Positions 43,658 through 50,405 of a stretch of 64,000 bases of DNA are shown one piece after another. Location of the stretch: contig NZ_CP042856.1 in assembly GCF_008001035.1 (NCBI RefSeq), positions 2,604,001 through 2,668,000 on the forward strand. The letters run 5' to 3'. Under the pieces are notes generated by a model. That model saw nothing but the letters and a program-made list of their open reading frames with translations, made no database searches and was not told where the DNA came from. Source of the DNA: Salinibacterium sp. dk2585. Lineage in GTDB: Bacteria; Actinomycetota; Actinomycetes; Actinomycetales; Microbacteriaceae. The translations under genes and the position numbers were made by a program. Positions within the stretch are counted from its first letter, which is position 1; every line of letters begins with the position of its first letter.

Positions 43658-43735
43658 CTACTGGCAGGAGTCGCACTGCAGCAGGTCCATCGGGTCGACG
43701 GGAACGTCGTAACCACTCACGTTGTCGTTGTCCAT
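43658..43735 (-). CDS. 25-residue CxxC peptide (unannotated-size gene)
   Basis: ATG 43735 follows GAAGGAGGT at optimal spacing and opens a 25-codon frame to TAG 43658. The peptide begins MDNDNVSGYDVPVDPMD, is strongly acidic and ends QCDSCQ, so its only cysteines form a CxxC at the C-terminus. It has its own promoter (GGGAAT-N18-GTTA, 43814-43841) and its own terminator (43600-43631), which makes chance unlikely. No leader, export or RiPP-maturation gene lies beside it. A metal- or redox-sensing role, or a modified-peptide precursor, are possibilities; the function is unknown. Confidence 0.72.
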   Translation of the reverse strand: MDNDNVSGYDVPVDPMDLLQCDSCQ

Positions 43736-43813
43736 GAGGACCTCCTTCAAGCCTTTGATTTGTGTTCACAGGTGCTGATCTCGTTGTCTGCCCTGCGGTG
43801 GGTTCCCACTATA

Positions 43814-43841
43814 TAACCGGAATCACAGCCGTGTCATTCCC
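43814..43841 (-). promoter_or_regulatory. ECF (SigR/SigH/SigE-type) promoter for the CxxC peptide gene
   Basis: On the minus strand GGGAAT (43841-43836) and GTTATAT (starting 43817) are separated by exactly 18 nt, the thiol/envelope-stress ECF pattern. The predicted leader before ATG 43735 is about 70 nt. GGGAAT lies in otherwise non-coding DNA. Confidence 0.65.
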
Positions 43842-43987
43842 CTAGATGTTGTGTTTTCGGCGTGTCGCGAGGTTTCTCTCAATGCTACAAAGCACCACCG
43901 ACATCCACTGTGGAAGTCTGTACAAGTTGTGCTTGCGGGCGGTGGCCGTGGCCGTGGCCGTGGCACCAGTCAGCGTGACCCAGCGTG

Positions 43988-44070
43988 CGTTCACGACAGT
44001 GCGGTGCTTTCTGTTCAGCGCGGCCGAAAATGCGGGTGCGCTGAACAGAAAACACAGCGGCGTCGTGACC
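43988..44070. repeat. Palindromic intergenic repeat, copy 2
   Basis: TTTCTGTTCAGCGC at 44008-44021 is exactly complementary to GCGCTGAACAGAAA at 44038-44051. The flanks TTCACGACAGTGCGGTG and CACAGCGGCGTCGTGA extend the dyad. Arms and the GGCCGAAAA centre match the element at 2476-2556. The remainder of the 359-nt gap 43736-44094 holds the ECF promoter, a CGTGGC triplet repeat near 43942-43964 and nothing else recognisable. Confidence 0.7.
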
Positions 44071-44094
44071 GCTGTGATTTGCGCGCGTGAGCCG

Positions 44095-44682
44095 TCAGGT
44101 TCCGGATGCCGCGGAGGCGCGCATGCGATGCGCGCGCACCTTGGCGCGGTTGCCGCAGCGCTGCATCGAGCACCAGCGCCGGTTATTGGCGCGTGACTCG
44201 TCAACGAAGACGTGCGGGCAGTCATCCGCCTCACACGAGCGGATGCGCTCGGCGCCGTGCAGGCTGAACTGGCGCACGGCATCGCGCGCGATGCTCGAAA
44301 GAGCCTGGGCAACCGAGACCCGGGTCGCGCCTGCGCGCCGACGCCCTCCTGCGAGCGCGGGAGGAACATCCGGGGTCGCGGCGAAGAGGTTGATCGTGTC
44401 GATGTCGTCGCGCGCGGGGGCGCCACCCGAGCTGATGGCCTCGGCGGCCCGCGCAATCGCGGCCCGGAGGAGCACGGCGTCGCGCAGGTCTCGCTCGACC
44501 GCGGTCTTCTGGAGGTGCTCGAAGCGTTCGGAGACCCACTCGAGCAGGTCGGCGGGGGCCGCGAAGTGCTGGCGCACGTCGACACCGACGAGGCCGAAGT
44601 CGAGGCTCAGTGCCCCAGAGTCGAAATGCCAGCGACTGCCATCCGGGTTCGCGACCCACTGTCCCGTCATATATTGCGTCAT
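44095..44682 (-). CDS. CGNR zinc-finger protein (ABATE domain)
   Basis: 195 residues. The N-terminal ABATE-like domain (SGALSLDFGLVGVDVR, LLEWVSERF) is followed at the C-terminus by the CGNR zinc finger: RSCEADDCPHVFVDESRANNRRWCSMQRCGNRAKVRAHR, in which two Cys pairs and the CGNR turn are intact (about residues 145-183). Proteins of this class are predicted stress-response transcription regulators. It is divergent from the NAD(P)-binding protein gene at 44790, its likely target. Confidence 0.92.
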   Translation of the reverse strand: MTQYMTGQWVANPDGSRWHFDSGALSLDFGLVGVDVRQHFAAPADLLEWVSERFEHLQKTAVERDLRDAVLLRAAIARAAEAISSGGAPARDDIDTINLFAATPDVPPALAGGRRRAGATRVSVAQALSSIARDAVRQFSLHGAERIRSCEADDCPHVFVDESRANNRRWCSMQRCGNRAKVRAHRMRASAASGT

Positions 44683-44789
44683 GTCGTAACCAGCCTAGCG
44701 AGTTACGGATGCTTCCGAGGGCCACGCAACGCACGGCCCGCGCTCAGACATGCGACCTACCGTGACACACCTTCGACGAAAGGAACCAC

Positions 44790-45431
44790 ATGCGAATCGC
44801 CATCATCGGCGGCCACGGCAAGGTCGCCCGCCACCTGACGCCCATGCTCACGGCCGCGGGCCACGAGGTCAGTTCGATCGCCCGCAATCCCGACCATGCC
44901 GACGAGATCCGCTCGTGGGGCGCGAGCCCCGTCATCACAGACATCGAGCAGCTCGACGTGACAGGACTCGCGAACGCATTCGCCGGCCACGACGCGATCA
45001 TCTGGTCAGCGGGCGCCGGCGGTGGCGACCCCAAGCGCACCTACGCGGTCGATCGGGATGCCGCGATCCGGTCGATCGAGGCGGCGGAACGCGCCGGCGT
45101 GCGCCGGTATCTGATGGTGTCGTACTTCGGCGCAGGCCCCGGCCACGGCGTGCCAGAGGATAACGACTTCTTCGCCTACGCCGAGTCGAAGGCGCAAGCC
45201 GATGAGGCGCTCCGGGCGAGCGGCCTCGACTGGACGATCGTGCAGCCGAGCGGCCTCACCGACGACCCCGCGACGGGCCACATCGACGCCAATGCCGAGG
45301 AGGCCGCGCAGGTGAGCCGGGGAGACGTCGCCGGAGTGCTCGCCGCCGCAGTGGAGGACGCGTCGACGATCGGGCGAAGCATCCGCTTCAACGCGGGCGA
45401 GACGCCGATCGCTGAGGCCATCCGCGGCTGA
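44790..45431 (+). CDS. NAD(P)H-binding atypical SDR protein
   Basis: 213 residues with an N-terminal Rossmann fold (MRIAIIGGHGKVARHLTPML, glycine motif GGHGKVA). SYFGAG replaces the usual catalytic serine segment and YAESKAQADEALRASGLDWTIVQPSGL carries the YxxxK-like pair. It belongs to the NmrA/BVR-B-like atypical short-chain dehydrogenases, which bind NAD(P) and act as reductases or redox sensors. AAAGGAA precedes the ATG by 6 nt. The divergent CGNR gene may regulate it. It ends at repeat cluster C. Confidence 0.87.
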   Translation: MRIAIIGGHGKVARHLTPMLTAAGHEVSSIARNPDHADEIRSWGASPVITDIEQLDVTGLANAFAGHDAIIWSAGAGGGDPKRTYAVDRDAAIRSIEAAERAGVRRYLMVSYFGAGPGHGVPEDNDFFAYAESKAQADEALRASGLDWTIVQPSGLTDDPATGHIDANAEEAAQVSRGDVAGVLAAAVEDASTIGRSIRFNAGETPIAEAIRG

Positions 45432-45442
45432 CGACCGTCAGG

Positions 45443-45549
45443 ACTCAGGAGGTCGGCCGACTGTCGGGCCGACCTCCTGAAAGAACACTCCTGAATTGGG
45501 AAAGGGAACTCCTGAATTGGGAGAGGGAACTCCTGAGTTGGGAGAGGGG
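45443..45549. repeat. CTCCTGA repeat cluster C (hairpin plus three exact 21-bp tandem copies)
   Basis: A perfect 13-bp hairpin, CAGGAGGTCGGCC at 45446-45458 with GGCCGACCTCCTG at 45467-45479, is followed by three 21-bp units at 45487, 45508 and 45529, each reading ACTCCTGA(A/G)TTGGGA(A/G)AGGG. The word is that of cluster B. The cluster lies between convergent genes, so the hairpin probably also serves as terminator for both. Confidence 0.8.
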
Positions 45550-45557
45550 CCCCTGGC

Positions 45558-46388
45558 TCAGGCGAGGGGCGGGCGACCCTTGAACTCGTCCATGGAGCGG
45601 TAGACGCCGAACCAGCGCCCGCCGACGACATCCCACGCCCGGGTCGGCAGCACGCCGCGCATGACCTTGGACAGGTTGACCGACCAGGGCAGCAGCAGCA
45701 TGGGCCGCCCCGCGAGCATCGCCTTCCAGGCGCGACGCACGGCATAGTCGGGGTCCATGAGCGGCGTCAGCACGGGCCCTCGCGCACCCTCGAACATGCC
45801 CGTGCGGATGTAGCTGGGCGCGAAGGTCGTGACCCTGACGTGGCGATGCCCCGCCTTCTCGAGCTCGAGTCGCAACGAATCGCTCCACCCGATGGCGGCC
45901 CACTTCGACGCCGCATAGACGGCCATGCGCGGGTTCGAGAGCGTCCCCGCAGCCGAGGCCACATTGAGGATGCGGCACTCCTCGCCCGAGGCGATCATGC
46001 CCGGCAGGAACTCGCGAGTGATGTGCATCGGCGCGAGCGCGTTGATGCGCATCGTGAACTCGGTGTCGCGCTCGGAGTCCTGCTCCCAGAACCACGCGCT
46101 GCGCACGACGCCGGCGTTGTTGATCAGCACCTTCGGCACGCCAAGCTCCGCGATGACGCGGGCGGCGGCATCCCGAATCTCGTCGAGCGACGCCACGTCG
46201 ACCACGTAGCTGTGCGCGACGACCCCGGATGCCTCCACCTCGGCCTTCACGGCGGCTAGGCCGTCGGCACTGATATCCCACAGCGCCAACGCTGCGGCCC
46301 CTTCGCTTGCCGCCCGCAACGCGTACAGCCTGCCCATGCCCATCGCTGCCCCGGTGACGAGCACGATCTTGCCGTTGACGCTCTTCAT
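45558..46388 (-). CDS. Classical short-chain dehydrogenase/reductase
   Basis: 276 residues. The cofactor motif TGAAMGMGRLYALRA (TGxxxGxG) lies near residues 12-26, NNAGV near 90, the catalytic serine in NVASAAGTLSN and the YxxxK pair in YAASKWAAIGW. It continues with SLRLELEKAG and a C-terminal substrate region ending GRPPLA. The class includes enzymes acting on steroids, fatty alcohols and mycolate precursors; no substrate can be chosen from context. A good sigma-70 promoter lies 65 nt upstream. Confidence 0.88.
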   Translation of the reverse strand: MKSVNGKIVLVTGAAMGMGRLYALRAASEGAAALALWDISADGLAAVKAEVEASGVVAHSYVVDVASLDEIRDAAARVIAELGVPKVLINNAGVVRSAWFWEQDSERDTEFTMRINALAPMHITREFLPGMIASGEECRILNVASAAGTLSNPRMAVYAASKWAAIGWSDSLRLELEKAGHRHVRVTTFAPSYIRTGMFEGARGPVLTPLMDPDYAVRRAWKAMLAGRPMLLLPWSVNLSKVMRGVLPTRAWDVVGGRWFGVYRSMDEFKGRPPLA

Positions 46389-46452
46389 GAGCCGAAACTA
46401 CCGTGCGGCGCCGCCCCAGGTGAGCGACAGGCACGGACTCGAAGTGCACGGA

Positions 46453-46481
46453 ATATTAACTCCGCGCGAACGCTCCGTCAA
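46453..46481 (-). promoter_or_regulatory. Sigma-70-type promoter of the SDR gene at 45558
   Basis: On the minus strand TTGACG (46481-46476), 17 nt, TAATAT (46458-46453). This is the best housekeeping promoter match noticed in the window, 65 nt before the ATG. Confidence 0.75.
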
Positions 46482-46507
46482 GCCCTTCCCTCGCCGGCGT
46501 CTCGTGA

Positions 46508-46528
46508 GCCCTAATTAGGGGGTAGACC
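46508..46528 (+). promoter_or_regulatory. Shared upstream element, copy 1 (before the first sigma factor operon)
   Basis: GCCCTAATTAGGGGGTAGAC contains the perfect dyad CCCTAATTAGGG at 46509-46520 followed by GTAGAC. It ends 44 nt before the first ATG of the operon. The second sigma factor has the corresponding element with 43 nt spacing, so it is likely a regulator site or a special promoter. Confidence 0.6.
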
Positions 46529-46572
46529 CTTTGGTCTCGATGCCTGCTTCACCCCATAGATAGGACGGGCTC

Positions 46573-46863
46573 ATGGGCGCAACCTCACGACACACGCGGC
46601 ACCAGCACGCGACGCTTCAGCGGCCATCGCGCACCGTGACACTTGCGCATGTCGTGGCACACCCCATCGGTGAGGCGATCTGGAGGGTGCGGGATCGCAA
46701 CGTCCCGGAGCATGACGCCCTCTGTGTGCTGGGGATCATCGAGGAGAAGGACGAAGGCTTTGTGACGCTGGTCATTGGCGACGCCGCCGATCGCAAGACG
46801 TGCGGGAGCCTCGATGCGGCCCTGAACGCGTTCGTGGCACGCGACGTCGCTGGGCGCGGCTGA
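46573..46863 (+). CDS. Hypothetical protein co-translated with sigma factor 1
   Basis: 96 residues starting MGATSRHTRHQHATLQRPSR, then a compact segment (VTLAHVVAHPIGEAIWRVRDRNVPEHDALCVLGIIEEKDEGFVTLVIGD) that looks like a small alpha/beta domain. The TGA shares bases with the ATG of the sigma factor gene (TGATG), so translation is coupled. It could be an anti-sigma or sensory partner, but no known anti-sigma motif is visible; with one Cys and two central His, zinc binding is not obvious. Confidence 0.6.
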   Translation: MGATSRHTRHQHATLQRPSRTVTLAHVVAHPIGEAIWRVRDRNVPEHDALCVLGIIEEKDEGFVTLVIGDAADRKTCGSLDAALNAFVARDVAGRG

Positions 46864-47786
46864 TGTCCATCGAGCGACTGGGCCCCTCAGGGGCGTCTCC
46901 CGACATATTGGGGACATACCTCCGCAGCATCGGCCAGGTGCCCCTGCTCAGCGCCGACGACGAGGTCGAGCTCGCCAAGAGGATCGAAGTGGGCCTGGTT
47001 GCGCGACACCAGCTCGAACAGGAGCCTGATTCGCCCGACGCATCACTGTTGCGCCAACTGGTGCGGGAGGGCGAGCGCGCGCACGACCTCTTCATTCGGG
47101 CGAACCTGAGACTCGTCGTCAGCGTCGCCAAGCGGTACCCCGGTTCAGGCCTTCCCCTCATGGATGTCATCCAGGAGGGGAACATCGGGCTCGACCGTGC
47201 CGTGAAGAAGTTCGACTACACGCGCGGCTTCAAGTTCTCCACCTATGCGACGTGGTGGATCAGGCAGTCGATCACCCGCGCCCTTGCCGACTCATCGCGC
47301 ATGATCCGTGTCCCCGCGCGCGTTGCGGAAGGGGTGGGGGCGGTCCGCCGCCAGATGCGCGACATGGAGGGCCGGCTCGGCCGACGCCCGACCATCGAGG
47401 AAGTGGCTGCCGCGACCGGAGGCACGGTCGAGAAGGTGCGGGAGTACCTCGAGCTCGACCGCCAGCCGGTCTCGCTCGACCTGCCCATCGGCGAGGACGA
47501 TGGGGCAATACTCGGCGACCTGCTGGAGGACGAGCGGGATGCCGAGGTCGTCGACATCGTCAGCGGGCGCATCCGCCTGACAGTGATCCACGAGTGCATC
47601 GGCGAGCTTCCGATGCGGGATGCCAGCGTGCTGCGCCGGCGGTTCGGGCTCGACGGCAACGACCCCCTGACCCTCGAGCAGCTGAGCGCCGAGATCGGCC
47701 TCTCTCGCGAGCATGTGCGACAGATCGAGCAGCGGGCGTTGCGTTCCCTACGGGCTCGGCAGTACCGCAACCGCCTCGAGGACTGA
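46863..47786 (+). CDS. Group 2 sigma-70 factor (SigB/HrdB-like), paralogue 1
   Basis: 307 residues. Region 1.2 (DILGTYLRSIGQVPLLSADDEVELAKRIEVG), the region 2 core (LIRANLRLVVSVAKRY-like: IRANLRLVVSVAKRYPGSGLP, DVIQEGNIGLDRAVKKFDY, FKFSTYATWWIRQSITRA), region 3 (IRVPARVAEGVGAVRRQ) and region 4 (RRRFGLDGNDPLTLEQLSAEIGLSREHVRQIEQRALRSLR) are complete. It lacks the long region 1.1 of the primary sigma factor, so it is an alternative non-essential type. The start ATG 46863 overlaps the preceding stop. A paralogue lies 680 nt downstream. Confidence 0.94.
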   Translation: MSIERLGPSGASPDILGTYLRSIGQVPLLSADDEVELAKRIEVGLVARHQLEQEPDSPDASLLRQLVREGERAHDLFIRANLRLVVSVAKRYPGSGLPLMDVIQEGNIGLDRAVKKFDYTRGFKFSTYATWWIRQSITRALADSSRMIRVPARVAEGVGAVRRQMRDMEGRLGRRPTIEEVAAATGGTVEKVREYLELDRQPVSLDLPIGEDDGAILGDLLEDERDAEVVDIVSGRIRLTVIHECIGELPMRDASVLRRRFGLDGNDPLTLEQLSAEIGLSREHVRQIEQRALRSLRARQYRNRLED

Positions 47787-47867
47787 ACCCTGTGAGTATG
47801 GGCGGTGACGGCTGAAATGTGACCCCCGGAGCACTACCCTCGGCGGCAATCGAGATGAGGTGCTGCC

Positions 47868-48206
47868 ATGGGATTCATGTTGTATGACGGAACATCAGTC
47901 CAGTTCGATGATCGACTGCTCGCCCATCTGCAGATCGTGATGGTGCAGAAGTTGATGAAGCAGGAATCCTTCTTGGTCTCATGGAAGGACGGCCCGAGCC
48001 TTGGCGACGGTCGCGGTTCCTTCTGGATGTCACCGAACACCCCGATCTATTTCAAGTTCCTTGGCTCGAGAACGCCGGAGATCAACCAGGAATGGCTCTT
48101 GCAGCTCGGCCACTCGGCCGACAGCTCGCAGGGGCTCGTCGTGACCGACGAGGATGGAACCCTCGCGGTCAGCGGCTCCCCGGACCAGTTTCCAGGGACG
48201 ATTTAG
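47868..48206 (+). CDS. DUF7882-like protein between the two sigma factor genes
   Basis: 112 residues: MGFMLYDGTSVQFDDRLLAHLQIV then MVQKLMKQESFLVSWKDG, FWMSPNTPIYFKFLGSRTPEINQEWL and HSADSSQGLVVT. This is the pattern of a small protein common in Microbacteriaceae (DUF7882), sometimes mislabelled ATP-dependent DNA ligase; no ligase motif is present. The function is unknown. A strong terminator follows, so it closes the first sigma operon or forms its own unit. Confidence 0.8.
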   Translation: MGFMLYDGTSVQFDDRLLAHLQIVMVQKLMKQESFLVSWKDGPSLGDGRGSFWMSPNTPIYFKFLGSRTPEINQEWLLQLGHSADSSQGLVVTDEDGTLAVSGSPDQFPGTI

Positions 48207-48218
48207 CGCGGCCAGGTG

Positions 48219-48250
48219 AGTGGGGCGGATGCCGCGGCATCCGCCCCACT
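48219..48250 (+). terminator. Terminator after the DUF7882-like gene
   Basis: AGTGGGGCGGATGC at 48219-48232 pairs perfectly with GCATCCGCCCCACT at 48237-48250 around a 4-nt loop, followed by GTTCGTT. It lies 12 nt past the stop. Confidence 0.85.
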
Positions 48251-48358
48251 GTTCGTTCCCGGGGCGCCAGAGGCGCTTCCATCCCGCCCCGGCCGAGAGC
48301 CTCCGCGCGGTATATCCGAGCACCTCTTCAGAAGTGCTTGACACGCATGCGGACAATA

Positions 48359-48379
48359 GCCCCAAATAGGGGTAGACGA
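48359..48379 (+). promoter_or_regulatory. Shared upstream element, copy 2 (before the second sigma factor)
   Basis: GCCCCAAATAGGGGTAGACG with the dyad CCCCAAATAGGGG at 48360-48372, 43 nt before ATG 48423. TTGACA at 48338-48343 lies just upstream but has no good -10 at the normal distance; the element covers the -10 position. Confidence 0.6.
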
Positions 48380-48422
48380 ATCATTCTGGACGGGGATTTG
48401 GCCCCAGCCGGAAGGGAGAGAC

Positions 48423-48479
48423 ATGAGCATCGTCATTTCGATCGCCTCTCTGGACAGGGCCTGCCGTGTCGAGCGTTGA
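48423..48479 (+). CDS. 18-codon leader ORF overlapping sigma factor 2
   Basis: ATG 48423 follows GGAAGGGAGAG and opens an 18-codon frame (MSIVISIASLDRACRVER) ending at TGA 48477-48479, 14 nt inside the sigma gene that starts at GTG 48466. It occupies the position that the 96-residue gene holds before sigma factor 1, including the distance to the shared upstream element. Translational coupling of the sigma factor is the likely purpose; the peptide itself may have no function. Confidence 0.55.
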   Translation: MSIVISIASLDRACRVER

Positions 48480-49392
48480 GGCGCTCGGCGCCACCGGAGC
48501 CCCCCACGACATCGTCGGGGAATACCTACGCCATATCGGCGAGATTCCCCTCCTCACGGCGGAGGAGGAGGTCGAGTTGGCGCGCAGCATCGAGGTCGGA
48601 CTGATCGCGCGCGAACGACTCCAGACGGGATTCGATCCCGCCGACGAGCGCTACCTGCGCCAGCTCATGCACGAGGGCAAGCGCGCGCACGACCGCTTCA
48701 TCAGGGCCAACCTGCGCCTCGTGGTGAGCGTCGCGAAGCGCTACTCGGGCCTAGGCCTGCCGCTCATCGACCTCATCCAGGACGGAAACCTCGGGCTCGA
48801 CCGTGCAGTCAAGAAGTACGACTACACGAAAGGCTTCAAGTTCTCGACCTACGCCACCTGGTGGATCCGCCAGTCGATCACGCGCGCCCTCGGGGAGTCT
48901 GGGCGGATGATCCGGGTGCCCGCTCGCGTCGCCGAGAGTGTCGGCACCATTCGTCGGCACCACCGCGAGCTCGAGGGTTCACTCGGACGGCGCCCCACCC
49001 CTCAGGAGGTGGCGCTCGCGAGTGGCCACCCGGTCGAGAAGGTGCGCCAGTACCTGGAGCTCGACCAGCAGCCCATTTCGCTCGAGCTGCCGCTCGGCGA
49101 GGGTGACGGCGCCCTCCTCGGCGACCTGCTGGAAGACGACCAGGTTGCCGACGTCATCGACATCGTCAGCGGCAGGCTTCGGCATGCAGCGCTTCACTCA
49201 TGCCTCTCGGAACTCCCCCAGCGCGACGCCGATGTCCTGCGCCGCCGCTTCGGTCTCGACGGCACGGAACCGCGCACGCTCGAGGAACTGAGCGAGGCGT
49301 TCGGTGTCTCACGCGAGCGGGTGCGTCAGATCGAGCAGCGCGCGCTTCGCGCCCTGCGCGCGCGCAAGTTCAAGAACCTGCTCGACGACTGA
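48466..49392 (+). CDS. Group 2 sigma-70 factor, paralogue 2
   Basis: 308 residues, similar to the protein at 46863 over its whole length: HDIVGEYLRHIGEIPLLTAEEEVELARSIEVG, IRANLRLVVSVAKRYSGLGLP, FSTYATWWIRQSITRALGESGRMIRVPARVAESV and a region 4 ending RVRQIEQRALRALRARKF. The start GTG 48466 is supported by alignment of the first residues with the paralogue (MSSVEALGATGAPHDI against MSIERLGPSGASPDI). Its own ribosome binding site is weak and it overlaps an upstream leader frame, so coupling is likely. It converges on the zinc-ribbon gene ending at 49401. Confidence 0.94.
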   Translation: MSSVEALGATGAPHDIVGEYLRHIGEIPLLTAEEEVELARSIEVGLIARERLQTGFDPADERYLRQLMHEGKRAHDRFIRANLRLVVSVAKRYSGLGLPLIDLIQDGNLGLDRAVKKYDYTKGFKFSTYATWWIRQSITRALGESGRMIRVPARVAESVGTIRRHHRELEGSLGRRPTPQEVALASGHPVEKVRQYLELDQQPISLELPLGEGDGALLGDLLEDDQVADVIDIVSGRLRHAALHSCLSELPQRDADVLRRRFGLDGTEPRTLEELSEAFGVSRERVRQIEQRALRALRARKFKNLLDD

Positions 49393-49400
49393 CCCCCGGC

Positions 49401-49637
49401 TCAGGCGGGGCAGTTGAGCTGCGTCGGCGTCGTGGCATCGCCGCGGCGGATATCGTGCGCCGCCATGAGCTTGCCGCAGACGGGACACACGGGGTCGGCC
49501 GCGGCAACATAGGGCTCCTCAGGGCGACCAATCCCGACCTGCGCCGGCCCCGTGAAGGTGTAGACGACACGATTGACACGGTTCCAAAAACCCTTCTTGC
49601 CCTTGAAGGGGTTCTCGAGGCTGGTCCGCGTGTGCAT
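49401..49637 (-). CDS. Small conserved-looking zinc-ribbon protein
   Basis: 78 residues: MHTRTSLENPFKGKKGFWNRVNRVVYTFTGPAQVG, then EEPYVAAADPVCPVCGKLMAAHDI and a C-terminal LNCPA. The CPVC pair and the final cysteine could bind zinc with a further ligand such as H62. The basic N-terminal half suggests nucleic acid or ribosome contact. No family was recognised. It stands alone, convergent to sigma factor 2. Confidence 0.65.
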   Translation of the reverse strand: MHTRTSLENPFKGKKGFWNRVNRVVYTFTGPAQVGIGRPEEPYVAAADPVCPVCGKLMAAHDIRRGDATTPTQLNCPA

Positions 49638-49716
49638 GCCTCCAGTGTCCCACTTCTGCTGCGCGAAGTCAGATCGGCGGCGTCAGGCAGGAGCGAGCGG
49701 ATGCCCGCGGCTCGCG

Positions 49717-50271
49717 CTACTCGATGTGCAGCGTGACCGGGCCCGTCAGCACCCGCCACACCCAGTCGCTCGCGATCTCTGCGGGCGGCAGCGGGTCTCG
49801 TGCGAGCCATGCCTCGATGACCCCGAGCGCGGAGCCCGTGATGCCCGCCGCGACGACATCGAGTGGCATGCCGGCGTAGCCCGGCGGGCCCACGTCGGTG
49901 ATGGCATCCAGCACGATGGCGCGGATGCGCTCTCTCAGCCGGGCGGCGACGGTGGTCGATCCGCTCAGCACGCGGCGGTAGAGGTCCGCGTTCTCCTCGA
50001 GGTGCCGGAGGTAGTCGAGCAGCGCCGTGGGGGGTTCGTGGAGCGGTTCCTCGATCTTGGGGAGGCGCGCGCCGGCCTCCCCTGTCGCGGTGTCGATCGC
50101 ATCGGCGAGCAGCGTTTCCTTGTCGGAGTAGTGCTGATAGAAGGTGCTGCGGTTGACGTTTGCCCGCGTAACGATGTCACTCACGGTGATGGAGTCGAGC
50201 GGACGCTCGCGAGCGAGCGCGAGCAGGGCATCCTGCAGGCTACGCAGCGTGCGCTCAGATCGGACATCCAT
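49717..50271 (-). CDS. TetR-family repressor of the adjacent MMPL transporter
   Basis: 184 residues. The N-terminal HTH reads RTLRSLQDALLALARERPLDSITVSDIVTRANVNRSTFYQHYSDKETLLADAI (about 7-60), which is standard TetR; the remainder is the ligand-binding helical core. It is divergent from the MMPL gene, and a perfect 24-bp dyad lies in the intervening 134 nt, a classical local-repressor arrangement. The ligand is probably a substrate of the transporter. Confidence 0.93.
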   Translation of the reverse strand: MDVRSERTLRSLQDALLALARERPLDSITVSDIVTRANVNRSTFYQHYSDKETLLADAIDTATGEAGARLPKIEEPLHEPPTALLDYLRHLEENADLYRRVLSGSTTVAARLRERIRAIVLDAITDVGPPGYAGMPLDVVAAGITGSALGVIEAWLARDPLPPAEIASDWVWRVLTGPVTLHIE

Positions 50272-50317
50272 GCTGGGATTCTCGCACCTTGCCGAGCGTT
50301 CGCCCCAAGTTTCCCGC

Positions 50318-50341
50318 CAGGTGTCGGATATCCGACACCTG
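50318..50341. promoter_or_regulatory. TetR operator, perfect 24-bp palindrome
   Basis: CAGGTGTCGGAT at 50318-50329 and ATCCGACACCTG at 50330-50341 are exactly complementary. It lies 46 nt upstream of the TetR start and 64 nt upstream of the MMPL start, where it would block both divergent promoters. Confidence 0.85.
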
Positions 50342-50405
50342 TCGTTTAGGCTGGTCGACGGCCCGACGTCGTGCCGTCATCCACTGACCATCGAAAGGCA
50401 GACTC

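Noticed and set aside
43942-43964. CGTGGC hexamer repeat as a regulatory iteron
   Set aside because: Only three to four units, a common slippage product in GC-rich DNA, with no link to a promoter.
43842-44585. 247-codon minus-strand frame
   Set aside because: It runs through the palindromic repeat and in a wrong frame over the CGNR gene, which has intact zinc-finger motifs in its own frame.
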